Position numbers and translations under genes: made by a program
Shown: piece by piece, positions 1 to 8,831 of the stretch
How positions within the stretch are numbered: position 1 is the stretch's first letter
Layout of the letters: each line of letters opens with the position of its first letter
Assembly: GCF_024807225.1 (NCBI RefSeq)
Contig: NZ_JANUCO010000001.1
Coordinates: 3,038,001-3,102,000 of the forward strand
Direction: 5' to 3'
Length of the DNA: 64,000 nucleotides
From: Chryseobacterium ginsenosidimutans
Lineage (GTDB): Bacteria; Bacteroidota; Bacteroidia; Flavobacteriales; Weeksellaceae
Notes under the pieces: generated by a model
Told to the model about the DNA's origin: nothing
The model's database searches: none
What the model saw: the letters and a program-made list of their open reading frames with translations, nothing else

Positions 1-15
1 CTACAGCCAGACGAA

Positions 16-45
16 GCCTTGTCAAGGTTTCAACCTTGACAAGGC
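16..45. repeat. Perfect palindromic hairpin, 14-bp arms
   Basis: Arms at 16-29 and 32-45 are exact reverse complements (GCCTTGTCAAGGTT and its complement) with a 2-nt gap. No T-tract follows directly, so it may be a dispersed palindromic element or the terminator of a gene lying left of the window. The rest of 1-200 holds no gene I can recognise. Confidence 0.6.
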
Positions 46-200
46 TCTCAACCACCTATTTGTTATCCGGAAACCTTTAAGAATCCACTCGCGAATCTAA
101 TTTGTGGAAAATTATAATGTAAAATACAAGATTTATATGATAAACCATGTAACAGAATAACTTTCCCAATTGTCTTACTTACATAACTGATCACCAAAAT

Positions 201-1631
201 ATGAAACAAATCATTCTAACCGCATTCTTTTTAAACATTTCCGGTATGGCTTTTTCTCAACAAACCGAGCAATCAAAATTGATTGACAATTACGTAAAAG
301 AAGCTATTACAACTAATAAAATTCCGGGTTTAGCCATTGGAATTATAAAAGACGACAAGATTATTTTTCAACAATATTACGGGACGGAAAATTTGGAAGA
401 TCCTAAAAAAGTGAGCTCCACTTCAATGTTTAGGGTTTATTCAACTTCAAAATTAATTTCAAGCGTTGGCGTTTTTCAATTGATTGAAAAAGGAAAATTA
501 TCTCTGGAAGATAAAGTTTCAAAGTATGTCGAAAATTTACCAAAAGAATGGCAAAATGTAAAAGTGAAAAATCTTTTAAGCCATTCTTCAGGCATTCCGA
601 ATGTTATTGATTTTAATGACATTTTACCCGGTGATTCTAATGCGAAAGTCATTGATCGATTATCCAAAGAAAAGATGGATTTTGAGACAGGAAATGAATT
701 CAGATACAATCAAACGAATTATTTGCTGCTTACCATGATTATTGAGAAAATATCAGGACAGACTTTTGAAGATTTCATCATAAAAAATCAATTTCCCGAT
801 TCTAAAAACGAACTGGTATTTTCTTCTAATTCTATCGAAAAAATCCCTAACAGAATTGTAAAATATAATTATAATTCTACCACACAGAAATATGAAAAAA
901 GCACAGCTATTGATGGCGTAAGAGCTCATTCCGGAAACGGATTGGCCATTACGCTTCCCGCATTTTTAAAATGGAGCAGCCATCTCAGCAAAAATGATTT
1001 ATTACAGCAAAAAACTAGAGAAATGATGTGGAAACCGTTTGATTTTAGTAATAAAAAAAGTGATTTTGCGTACGGCTGGGAAATTACCAAAACTAATAAT
1101 TCATTATCATACGGATTTTCTGGAGGAAATGTAAGTGCTTACAGAATCTTTCCGGATAAAAATATGTCTATTATTTTGATGTATAACGGCTATAATTTCT
1201 TTCCGCCTCAATATAATATCGTAAATCATATTGCAGGAATCATTGATCCGGATTTAATAAATCCTTATTCATTGGCGGAAGAATCCATCATTACCGAGTT
1301 TTCTAAAAAAGATAATCCGAATGCAGAAAAGAATTATTACAGCTTTAAAGCAAAAAATCCAACATGGGATTTTGAAAGTACATTGAACAATATCGGCTAT
1401 ATTTTAATGAGAAATTCAAGGATTGATGAAGCTGTTAAAGTTTTTGAATTAAACGTAAAAGAACATCCTCAATCCGGAGGTGCTTTTGATAGTTTAGGAG
1501 AAGGCTATTTATCTGCTAAAAACTATAAGTTGGCATTAGAAAACTATAAAAAATCTATTGAATTAGACCCGCAAAACACGAACGGAGTGAATATGATTAA
1601 TAAAATACAAGATTTAATGAAAAAGAATTAA
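201..1631 (+). CDS. Serine hydrolase, beta-lactamase/PBP class C-like, with C-terminal TPRs
   Basis: This 476-residue protein starts with a signal peptide (residues 1-19, ending FSQ), so it is probably periplasmic or exported. The beta-lactamase/DD-peptidase family acylates a serine in an SxxK motif, and STSK is visible at residues 81-84. A Y-N-Q triad near 169-171 fits the second motif (YxN-like), while the third KTG/HTG motif is degenerate (FSGGN near residue 303). Roughly the last 70 residues look like one or two TPR repeats, an arrangement common in Bacteroidota relatives. The substrate cannot be told from sequence: it could be a peptidase or esterase, and nothing identifies it as a resistance enzyme. 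It stands alone and is followed by a terminator-like hairpin. Confidence 0.85.
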   Translation: MKQIILTAFFLNISGMAFSQQTEQSKLIDNYVKEAITTNKIPGLAIGIIKDDKIIFQQYYGTENLEDPKKVSSTSMFRVYSTSKLISSVGVFQLIEKGKLSLEDKVSKYVENLPKEWQNVKVKNLLSHSSGIPNVIDFNDILPGDSNAKVIDRLSKEKMDFETGNEFRYNQTNYLLLTMIIEKISGQTFEDFIIKNQFPDSKNELVFSSNSIEKIPNRIVKYNYNSTTQKYEKSTAIDGVRAHSGNGLAITLPAFLKWSSHLSKNDLLQQKTREMMWKPFDFSNKKSDFAYGWEITKTNNSLSYGFSGGNVSAYRIFPDKNMSIILMYNGYNFFPPQYNIVNHIAGIIDPDLINPYSLAEESIITEFSKKDNPNAEKNYYSFKAKNPTWDFESTLNNIGYILMRNSRIDEAVKVFELNVKEHPQSGGAFDSLGEGYLSAKNYKLALENYKKSIELDPQNTNGVNMINKIQDLMKKN

Positions 1632-1663
1632 TAATCATTATAAATTCAATCTCTAAAATACAA

Positions 1664-1691
1664 AGCCTTCGAATTTTTCGGAGGTTTTTTT
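1664..1691 (+). terminator. Probable rho-independent terminator of the serine hydrolase gene
   Basis: A stem formed by GCCTTCGA and TCGGAGG with a T-rich loop is followed by a run of seven T. It lies about 35 nt after the stop codon. Confidence 0.6.
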
Positions 1692-1783
1692 ACTATTTCA
1701 AATCTATTCATTATTATTTAAATTCAATATTATTGAAAATACATTAAAATCCACATTTTTTTCGTAAATATCTACATCATACA

Positions 1784-1815
1784 TTGCGTATTAGAAATAA
1801 AATCCATAATTTTGC
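1784..1815 (+). promoter_or_regulatory. Promoter of the rpsF operon (Bacteroidota type)
   Basis: The -7 element TAATTTTG lies at 1808-1815, with a TTG at 1784-1786 about 21 nt upstream, close to the TTTG-N19-TAnnTTTG pattern of Bacteroidota sigma factors. The sequence just after it (TTTGCACCTCGAAATAA) recurs almost unchanged before the J-domain gene at 55.87 kb. Confidence 0.6.
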
Positions 1816-1848
1816 ACCTCGAAATAATTAACAAATTCATTTAACATT

Positions 1849-2190
1849 ATGAACAATTACGAAACTGTTTTCATTTTAACTCCCGTTCTATCTGATGCTC
1901 AGGTGGAGGAAGCAGTGAAAAAATTTGAAGATCTTATCAAAGAGAAGAACTGCGAAATCGTTGCCAAAGAAAACTGGGGACTAAAGAAATTAGCTTATCC
2001 AATTCAATTGAAAAAGAATGGATTCTATACTTTAATCGAGTTTAAAGGTGAAGGTACTGTAGTTGCTGATCTAGAATTAGCATTCAAACGTGACGAGAGA
2101 GTAATCCGTTACCTGACTACAAAACTAGACAAGCACGCTATCGACTACGCTATCACTAGAAGAACTAAAGTAAAAACAGCTAAGGCTTAA
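1849..2190 (+). CDS. rpsF: 30S ribosomal protein S6
   Basis: This 113-residue protein matches ribosomal protein S6, a small-subunit protein that pairs with S18 on the platform of the 30S subunit. The N-terminus (MNNYETVFILTP) and the central KENWGLKKLAYPI segment are typical of S6, and the length is normal. It is the first gene of an rpsF-rpsR-rplI block, the order found widely in bacteria. A Bacteroidota promoter lies about 35 nt upstream. The start is preceded by an A/T-rich leader without a Shine-Dalgarno site, as is usual in this phylum. Confidence 0.97.
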   Translation: MNNYETVFILTPVLSDAQVEEAVKKFEDLIKEKNCEIVAKENWGLKKLAYPIQLKKNGFYTLIEFKGEGTVVADLELAFKRDERVIRYLTTKLDKHAIDYAITRRTKVKTAKA

Positions 2191-2219
2191 TATTAACCCA
2201 ATTTAAAAAAGACAAAGAC

Positions 2220-2522
2220 ATGGCAATAGATGATATGGCTAAACAAGCCTCAGCTGGAGGAGAATCAGAAGTAAAATTCCTTACTCCACTTGATATCAAT
2301 ACAAAAACTGATAAAAAGTACTGTAGATTCAAAAAATTCGGAATTAAGCACGTTGATTACAAAGATGCTGATTTCTTATTACAGTTCGTAAACGAGCAAG
2401 GTAAAATCTTACCAAGAAGATACACTGGAACTTCTTTAAAATACCAAAGAAAAGTTTCTGCTGCGATCAAAAGAGCAAGACACCTTTCTTTACTACCTTA
2501 CGTAGCTGACTTATTGAAATAA
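2220..2522 (+). CDS. rpsR: 30S ribosomal protein S18
   Basis: This 100-residue protein is S18, which binds 16S rRNA together with S6. The conserved core is visible: the KKYCRFKKFG segment near residues 31-40, then ILPRRYTGTSLKYQRKV and the AIKRARHLSLLPY tail. It carries an N-terminal extension of about 25 residues compared with the shortest S18 proteins, a known type of variation in Bacteroidota. It begins 29 nt after rpsF and is presumably on the same transcript. Confidence 0.97.
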   Translation: MAIDDMAKQASAGGESEVKFLTPLDINTKTDKKYCRFKKFGIKHVDYKDADFLLQFVNEQGKILPRRYTGTSLKYQRKVSAAIKRARHLSLLPYVADLLK

Positions 2523-2632
2523 GACAAAATAAATAAAAGAAGAGAGCAATCTCTTCTTTTGTTGCTGAATAAATAATTTTAATTCTAACTTGATTTCAGA
2601 TATCCTCTGAAATCTAAAAAAGGACAACAACA

Positions 2633-3151
2633 ATGGACATTATCCTAAAAAAAGACGTAGAAAACTTAGGTCTTGAATTCGACACAGTAAGTGTAAAGCC
2701 TGGTTACGCTAGAAACTTTTTACTTCCTCAAGGTATCGCACTTTTGGCTACACCTAAAAACAAAGCTGCTCTAGAAGCTACTTTGGAAGCTAGAAAAGAA
2801 GAAGAAGCTAAATTAATCGCTACAGCAAACGGTGTAGTAGATCAATTGAAGAAAACTTCTATCACGATCCCTGCAAAAGTAGGTTCTGGTGACAAATTAT
2901 TCGGATCTATCAACAATGCAGATCTTGCTGCTGCTCTTGCTAAAGCTGGAGTTTCTGTTGACAAGAAATATATCAAAATTCCTGGGAACACGATTAAGAG
3001 AACAGGTAAAGTAACTGCAAACATCAGATTACACAGAAATGTTGAGTACAACTTTGAATTCGACATCGTATCTGACGCACCGGTAGAGGCTCCTAAACCA
3101 GCTGCTCCTAAGAAAGTTGCTGTAGAAGAAACTCCTTCTGAAGAAGCTTAA
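2633..3151 (+). CDS. rplI: 50S ribosomal protein L9
   Basis: L9 binds 23S rRNA near the base of the L1 stalk. The N-terminal domain signature is plain (MDIILKKDVENLG, then VKPGYARNFLLPQG), followed by the long connecting helix and a C-terminal domain. At 172 residues it is about 20 longer than typical L9; the extra part is a low-complexity Ala/Pro/Glu/Lys tail from about residue 150. The 110-nt gap after rpsR holds no obvious terminator, so I place it in the same operon. A strong hairpin terminator follows. Confidence 0.97.
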   Translation: MDIILKKDVENLGLEFDTVSVKPGYARNFLLPQGIALLATPKNKAALEATLEARKEEEAKLIATANGVVDQLKKTSITIPAKVGSGDKLFGSINNADLAAALAKAGVSVDKKYIKIPGNTIKRTGKVTANIRLHRNVEYNFEFDIVSDAPVEAPKPAAPKKVAVEETPSEEA

Positions 3152-3182
3152 TCGCAAATTCAAGAGAATTTCTCCAATATAT

Positions 3183-3212
3183 AAACCACTTCGTTTGAAG
3201 TGGTTTTTTGTT
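3183..3212 (+). terminator. Rho-independent terminator of rpsF-rpsR-rplI
   Basis: A 10-bp stem (AAACCACTTC at 3183-3192, complement at 3197-3206) with loop GTTT is followed by T-rich sequence. Confidence 0.85.
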
Positions 3213-3700
3213 TTTAATATAGTTTTTTTAGGAACTATAACATTCTTTGTATTCTTAATTATTTGAAGCTATTTCCCGCTATCCACTCCTACTCCTCATG
3301 CCAACAACGCTCCAACACCAATCCCTCTCACTCTCCAACTCGTATTGCGGGGTAACCGTTTCTATCGGGGCTAAGATATTTGTCTTTCATTCAATATTTG
3401 CCACTGCGAGGAACATAATCGCCTATTCTGAGTTTATAGAAGTAAAGCAATTTCAAAGTAAACTCACGCCGCGACTTCACCATCCACTTTGTCATTCCGC
3501 AGGAATCTAGACTATTTTGTAGGGACTGAATTGTAAAAACTATTGCTGAGATTCCTACGGAATAATAAACTTCATGGTAATCCAATCACTGAAATATTTT
3601 TCCTTGCAGTAAAAGATTGCCTTACTTAGACAAACTCAGTATAAACTTACTACTGTTCACACACCAACTCTAATACTCTAAAACCCTCAAACTCTCCCAC
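3207..3700. other. Intergenic region without a supported gene
   Basis: Nearly 500 nt between the rplI terminator and the AraC gene. It contains the inverted repeat at 3491-3566 and stretches of low-complexity C/T-rich text (around 3270-3340 and 3660-3700). The short open frames here fall in the repeat or have no recognisable composition, so I do not call them. Confidence 0.6.
3491..3566. repeat. Dispersed inverted repeat, copy 1
   Basis: Left arm GTCATTCCGCAGGAATCT (3491-3508) and right arm AGATTCCTACGGAATAAT (3549-3566) match in 15 of 18 positions as reverse complements, with about 40 nt between. Related copies lie near 40.15 kb and 56.57 kb. Confidence 0.7.
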
Positions 3701-4504
3701 CTAAACATCCCCTCTCAGTTTCTGCTGATATTCCGTCGGCGGAATCCCGATTACCTTTTTGAAAATATTACTGAAAGAAGAAAGGCTGTTGTAGCCTACC
3801 ATCATGGCAATTTCATACATATTGTATTTTCCTTCCAACATTAATTCTAAAGATCGGGTGATTCGCAAGGCGCGAAGGAAACGGACGTAATTCATCCCTA
3901 AAATCTCTTTAAACTTCCTCGATAATGTTCTTGTACTCATTCCGAATTCTTTTGCGGTAGATTCGATGGTTAAAGGCTTTTCTAAGTTGGTATGAATGTA
4001 CTGAGCGATCTTTAATAAAGTCTCATCATTAGGAAAAGGATGCTGAACAGGAAATGCTAAACTCTTATCTCTTTTTTCAGGAAGAATTCCTTTTAATGCT
4101 TTGATAAAATAATATTTAGATTCATCATTTTTTGTGATTTTCCCATCCCATTCTTTTGTGTATAAAATCATCTCTCTCAACAAATGACTGACCGAATAAA
4201 TATTAATTTCATCAAAAAAGCCACTTTCATTTTCCTCTTTTTTTAAATAAAAATTATATAAATCCACTTTTGGGCTTGTCGAAAAAATATAATGTGGCGT
4301 TCCCGCCGGAATCCACATAAAACATCTTGCCGGTAAATACCAATGTTTCAAATCGGTAAAAATATGTACGATACCTCCTTCTGCATAGACTAACTGTGCA
4401 GAAGTATGATGATGAATTTCTGTTTTCACATTTCCTTTCAAGACGTGATATACATAAAACTCGGCATCTTTTTCTTCAATCGCTCCAAAATGACTGTCAT
4501 TCAT
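3701..4504 (-). CDS. AraC family transcriptional regulator
   Basis: The N-terminal half has a cupin-like sensor pattern (a HHHTSAQL cluster, later WIPAGTPH). The C-terminal 100 residues are an AraC double helix-turn-helix (ESTAKEFGMSTRTLSRKF, then YEIAMMVGYNSLSSFSNIFK and IPPTEYQ). I chose the ATG at 4504 (267 residues); an in-frame GTG at 4567 would add 21 residues with little family character. It is transcribed divergently from the TolC-like/HlyD/MFS operon that starts 140 nt away, so it probably controls that efflux operon. The ligand is unknown. Confidence 0.88.
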   Translation of the reverse strand: MNDSHFGAIEEKDAEFYVYHVLKGNVKTEIHHHTSAQLVYAEGGIVHIFTDLKHWYLPARCFMWIPAGTPHYIFSTSPKVDLYNFYLKKEENESGFFDEINIYSVSHLLREMILYTKEWDGKITKNDESKYYFIKALKGILPEKRDKSLAFPVQHPFPNDETLLKIAQYIHTNLEKPLTIESTAKEFGMSTRTLSRKFKEILGMNYVRFLRALRITRSLELMLEGKYNMYEIAMMVGYNSLSSFSNIFKKVIGIPPTEYQQKLRGDV

Positions 4505-4592
4505 AAAATAAAGGTAGGAAGAAAATTTTAATTTGGCGTAAATGAACAAATCTTTTTCTGTTTTCACAAATCATGTCCTATACTTTGGCTCG

Positions 4593-4600
4593 TAACTTTG
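4593..4600 (+). promoter_or_regulatory. Candidate -7 element for the efflux operon
   Basis: TAACTTTG matches TAnnTTTG, 42 nt before the start of the TolC-like gene, in the divergent region shared with the AraC regulator. No convincing -33 element was found. Confidence 0.45.
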
Positions 4601-4641
4601 CACTATCAAAATCAATTTAGCAAAAAACCTTTAATAAAATT

Positions 4642-5980
4642 ATGAAAATGATATTTAACGCAAAAAAGTATCACTGTATTGCGTTGTGCTTATTATTGAT
4701 AAGCAGTTTTTTACACTCACAAATCACAGATTATCAACACCTCAGTTTACAAGAGGCTTTGGAATTAGGTCTTAAGAATAACAAAAGTATTCAGATCAGT
4801 CATTTGAAAAACGAAATGTCCGAAACCAAAGAGAAAGACCTCAAAATGGAAAAACTTCCGGACATTGAATTTCATACAAGCTACACGCAGGTTTCCAATC
4901 TTTTTCAACATGAAAATGGCGTATTCGGAAAAGCTACAAAATACGATGTCATCAACGGAATGTATGATTTCACTCTTTCCGCTTCCATTCCTGTTTACAT
5001 GGGCGGAAGAATTAAAAATACCGAGAAAAAAGCAACTATTGACACTGAAATTTCTTCGTTAAAAACGAATTTAGACAAAAGACAATTAACCATGGAAATC
5101 ATCACTGCTTTCCTTCAAATCCATCATTTAAAAGAACAGCAAGGTTTAATTAATGATAAAATGAAGGAGGATTCCATCAATATCAAACAAGTTAAAGCCT
5201 TAAAAGCAAACGGTGTTGTAACTGTGAATGAAGTACTGAGAACGTCTTTGCAGCTTTCCAACCACAAAATGAGCTGGACAGAAACTGGATAATGATATAC
5301 AAATTGCAGAACATAAATTAAAAACCATTCTTTCACTTCCGGAAAACCAGGAAATGCACGTCGATACAGAAGATCTGATTTCAGAAAAAGCAGAAATTCC
5401 TTACGTTGATGATCTCACGGAAATTGCTTTACATAAAAATGAATCTGTTGAAATGGCAACCAAAAATCTTTCGCTTAAAGAATTAGACCAAAAAATTACA
5501 AAAGCGAATTATTTACCGAAAATTACCGCAGGTGGAGAATATTTTTTAAAATATCCGAACATGATGTTTTTCCCACCCGAACCTTATGCGTATCGATTGG
5601 GAATGATTGGAGTCAATCTTACGTATCCTATCGAAAGTCTGTATAAAAATAAATACAAAATGCAGGAAGCAAAGGAAAATATCGACTTGGCAAAGCTTCA
5701 GATTGAGGAAAATGAAGAAAACATCAGACACAATGTTTATGAAGCTTACAAAAAGTTTGAAGAAACCGATCAAAAGGTAAAAATAGCAGAAGAAGCCATT
5801 AATCAGGCTCAGGAAAACTATCGCATCGTAAGAACGAAATATGCGAATAAATTAAGCTTAATCACAGAATTAATTGATGCCGACAATGCTTATCTGGAAG
5901 CTCAGTCTAATTTAATCTCAGTAAAAATTAATCGTCAACTTAAATATTATCAACTCCAATATACAATTGGAAACCTATAA
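4642..5980 (+). pseudogene. TolC family outer-membrane efflux protein, frameshifted
   Basis: TolC-family proteins form the outer-membrane channel of tripartite exporters. The first part (4642-5292) has a signal peptide ending LHSQ and the family start LSLQEALELGLKNNKSIQ. Its frame stops at 5292, and the rest continues one frame over through 5980 (LDNDIQIAEHKLKTILSLP, then a coiled-coil second repeat). Removing one A from the GAAAC at 5281-5285 restores one frame of about 446 codons. It heads an operon with an HlyD adaptor 5 nt downstream and an MFS pump. The break may be a sequence error, because the downstream part keeps full family character. Confidence 0.85.
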
Positions 5981-5985
5981 AAACC

Positions 5986-7032
5986 ATGGCACAGAAGCAA
6001 TTGACACGAAAGGAAAAAAGAATCAACAAAACGATCACTTTATTGGCGTGGATTCTCATTATCACGGGAATTACGGGAATGGTAAGTTTTTATCTTTTTT
6101 CGAGAAAAAATGTGACCACCAACGACGCGCAGATCGAACAATATATTACACCTGTTTCGAGTAAAGTTTCAGGTTTTATTAAAATTATTAAGTTTAACGA
6201 AAATCAGTTCGTTCACAAAGGCGATACTTTGATTGTGATTGATAATCGTGAATTCGTGAATCAGGTGAAAATGGCTGAAGCTAGTCTTCATGCCAATTCT
6301 GAAAACATTAATACCATTGAAAGTGGCGTAAATACAAAAGAAAGCGATACGAAAATCATCGATGCCAAAATCGCTTCCGCAAAAATCGATATCTGGAGAA
6401 CAGAACAGGATTTTAAAAGATATAAAAACTTAGTTTCAGAAGATGCTGCAACCGAACAGCAATTTGAAAACGTAAAAGCTTCTTACGAACAGGCAAAAGC
6501 CAATCTTTTGGCGTTGGAACAACAGAAAAATGCCGTAAAAGCAAGCGTAAATGAACAACAAACGAAAATTGCTCCCGTAAAAAGCCAGATTCAGCAAAGT
6601 TCTGCCAGTTTGAATAATGCCAAGCTTTTCCTTTCCTACACCGTCGTTACAGCACCTTATGACGGTTGGGTCGGGAAGAAAACTATTCAGGAAGGTCAGT
6701 TAATCAAAGAAGGTCAGGCTTTGGTACAGATCGTGAGCAAAGAAAGATGGATTATTGCCAATTATAAAGAAACTCAGTTGGGACAAATTGACCAGAATAA
6801 AGCGGTTATCATCACAGCCGATGCGTATCCTGATGTAGAATTCAAAGGAAAAATAGTTTCTGTTTCTCCGGCTTCAGGTTCACAGTTTTCTTTGGTAAAA
6901 CCGGACAATGCAACAGGAAATTTCGTAAAAATCGAACAAAGATTTCCCGTGAAAATTATTCTAGACAATAACCAAAACAACGAAAAACTACTCTCCGGAA
7001 TGAATGTTCTGGTGAGCGCGAAGAAGATGTAG
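5986..7032 (+). CDS. HlyD/EmrA family periplasmic adaptor
   Basis: This 348-residue membrane fusion protein links an inner-membrane pump to the outer-membrane channel. It has a basic N-terminus and one transmembrane helix (about residues 17-39), then a biotinyl-lipoyl half-motif (TTNDAQIEQYITPVSSKVSG), a long coiled-coil hairpin (about residues 95-210) and the second lipoyl half (VVTAPYDGWVGKKTIQEGQL). TNDAxIxxxxxPVxxxVxG is characteristic of EmrA-type adaptors. It follows the TolC-like gene by 5 nt, and an MFS transporter follows, so this is an EmrAB-TolC-like multidrug efflux set. Confidence 0.9.
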   Translation: MAQKQLTRKEKRINKTITLLAWILIITGITGMVSFYLFSRKNVTTNDAQIEQYITPVSSKVSGFIKIIKFNENQFVHKGDTLIVIDNREFVNQVKMAEASLHANSENINTIESGVNTKESDTKIIDAKIASAKIDIWRTEQDFKRYKNLVSEDAATEQQFENVKASYEQAKANLLALEQQKNAVKASVNEQQTKIAPVKSQIQQSSASLNNAKLFLSYTVVTAPYDGWVGKKTIQEGQLIKEGQALVQIVSKERWIIANYKETQLGQIDQNKAVIITADAYPDVEFKGKIVSVSPASGSQFSLVKPDNATGNFVKIEQRFPVKIILDNNQNNEKLLSGMNVLVSAKKM

Positions 7033-7070
7033 TTTTAGAGTTTTAGAGTTTTAGAGTTTTAGAGTTTTAG
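7031..7070. repeat. Tandem repeat, five copies of AGTTTTAG
   Basis: Five perfect copies of an 8-nt unit begin inside the stop codon of the HlyD gene and run to 7070. It is a simple-sequence repeat between two operon genes. Confidence 0.85.
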
Positions 7071-7140
7071 AGTACGAAATTATTCATTCTTTAATTTTCA
7101 AATGATCTCATTTTCAAATTTTCAAATTAAAATATTTTTA

Positions 7141-7207
7141 GCGAAAAGGCAGAATCGCAAGTTTGCCATCTTACCTTTTTTTACACCATTGCCTTTTGTC
7201 TTTTCGC
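7141..7207. repeat. Imperfect inverted repeat upstream of the MFS gene
   Basis: GCGAAAA at 7141-7147 is the reverse complement of TTTTCGC at 7201-7207, and AAAAGGC at 7144-7150 of GCCTTTT at 7191-7197. It may be a degenerate dispersed element; it lies just before the pump gene. Confidence 0.4.
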
Positions 7208-7226
7208 ATTTTTCTCAATAACAATC

Positions 7227-8789
7227 ATGCAACACAATACAATTTATCACAAATGGGTACCACAATGGCTGAAGCTGCCGCTTTTGGTTTTAGCGCTGTT
7301 TCCCCACCTGATGTTGTTGTCGATATTACATTCTAATAGCGCCTTCACCTCTTCTTTTATGGATGTAGATTCAGACGACATCCAATATTTAATGATTTTG
7401 ATGTATGGTACATTTGTGGTTACCCTTTTAGTGATACAGCGGTTTATGGCGTATTTCAGCGTAAAATATTATGTTTTGCTGATGTCTTCCATTTCTATAA
7501 TTATCCTCTATCTTTTATCGATTACCAACGATTATCATGTCATTTTGGTAATTAGGGTTTTGGAGGGAATTTTCGGAGTTTTGGAAGGAGCTATTTTTTT
7601 ACCTTTAATTATTGCTGAATTAAAAACCAGACACGCCAAAATCATCGCCTATCTTTTCATGTATTCCATCATGTTGACGGGCGGAACGATTACCACTTCT
7701 TTATTGAAATCTAGCATCGAAAATTACGATTTTAAGCATATGATTTTAATGATGGTTTATTTCCATATTTTTATTTTAATTATCGGATTTGCCATTTTCA
7801 ACAGAAACAGATTTTTTCCGAAAAAACCTTTGTATCAATTGGATATTACGAGCTGGTTTTTACTTTGGACCTGTCTTCAATCGGGAGCTTATGCGATCAT
7901 TTACGGAAAAAGATTGATGTGGTTTGAGTCTGACATCATCATTATCTGTCTCTTTGTTTTCATGATTTCGGGAGGATTATTTATGTTAAAACAGAGAAAT
8001 TCCAGGCGTCCGTTTTTTCATTTTGAAGTGTTCAGTTCTAAAAATGTGATTGTCGGCATGTTATTGTTTTTTATATTTTATTTAATTCGTTCCGGCTTAA
8101 ATAATGTCTATATCATCATGGCAACCGTTTGGAAATGGCCGTGGGATTATATCGTAGAAATCCAGTACTGGAATGTTTTCGGAACACTTTTAGGCGTTTT
8201 TTTATCCGGAATTTGTTTAACGAAAGGCGTGTCCTCAAGAATTGTTTTCTTCACAGGATTTCTATTATTGGCGGTTGATTGCGCTTGGTTTACTTACACT
8301 TTTTATCCCGACACTACTCTTTCAACGATTTGTCCGCCTTTATTTTTACAGGGAATTGCGCAGGGATTATTATTTACGCCTTTGGTTTTCTTTTTAATCT
8401 CAGGAATGTCCGAAGAATATGTTGCCAATGCAACAGCTTTAGGTACGACCACCCGTTTCTGGACGACCGCAATCGGATATGCTTTAATGCAGAATCTGAT
8501 GTTATTTTTAACGTTAAAACACTCAGATGCATTAAGTTATAATTTAACAGATACCAATCCCGTTTTCTACTCACAATGGAATCAGATTTTCGGAGCAAAT
8601 ATTTCGAAATTACCTGTGAATGAGTCTTTATCAATGACGGCGGGAATTTTTAAAGCAAAGATTAATGCGCAGGCAATCTTACTTTCCAACATGGAGATTT
8701 TTACGGGTTTATTTTGGCTGGCTTTGATAACAGCTTTGCTTTTATTGCTATATCATCCTGTCAAAATCGCGATCAGAAATATTATGTAA
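7227..8789 (+). CDS. MFS transporter, EmrB/DHA2-like
   Basis: This 520-residue polytopic protein shows about 14 hydrophobic segments spread evenly over its length, as in DHA2-type multidrug/H+ antiporters. The region around residues 108-130 (VIRVLEGIFGVLEGAIFLPL) corresponds to the conserved transmembrane-4 area of major facilitators. It is separated from the HlyD gene by 194 nt that contain two repeat structures, yet orientation and content place it in the same efflux system. The exported substrate is unknown. Charged residues are few within the helices, so pump energetics cannot be read from sequence. Confidence 0.85.
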   Translation: MQHNTIYHKWVPQWLKLPLLVLALFPHLMLLSILHSNSAFTSSFMDVDSDDIQYLMILMYGTFVVTLLVIQRFMAYFSVKYYVLLMSSISIIILYLLSITNDYHVILVIRVLEGIFGVLEGAIFLPLIIAELKTRHAKIIAYLFMYSIMLTGGTITTSLLKSSIENYDFKHMILMMVYFHIFILIIGFAIFNRNRFFPKKPLYQLDITSWFLLWTCLQSGAYAIIYGKRLMWFESDIIIICLFVFMISGGLFMLKQRNSRRPFFHFEVFSSKNVIVGMLLFFIFYLIRSGLNNVYIIMATVWKWPWDYIVEIQYWNVFGTLLGVFLSGICLTKGVSSRIVFFTGFLLLAVDCAWFTYTFYPDTTLSTICPPLFLQGIAQGLLFTPLVFFLISGMSEEYVANATALGTTTRFWTTAIGYALMQNLMLFLTLKHSDALSYNLTDTNPVFYSQWNQIFGANISKLPVNESLSMTAGIFKAKINAQAILLSNMEIFTGLFWLALITALLLLLYHPVKIAIRNIM

Positions 8790-8831
8790 AGTTTAGGCAG
8801 AAGATTTGCATTGATTTTTGAAATTCATTCT

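Noticed and set aside
201..1631. Serine hydrolase as an antibiotic-resistance beta-lactamase
   Set aside because: The SxxK and YxN-like motifs are shared by many peptidases and esterases, the third motif is degenerate and TPRs are attached; resistance cannot be claimed.
3298..3510. A 70-codon open frame in the spacer after rplI
   Set aside because: It overlaps the inverted repeat arm and low-complexity text, and its composition is not protein-like.
5281..5980. Programmed ribosomal frameshifting as the reason for the split genes
   Set aside because: Seven unrelated genes with no slippery heptamer, stimulatory structure or conserved position; a recurrent sequencing context explains them better.
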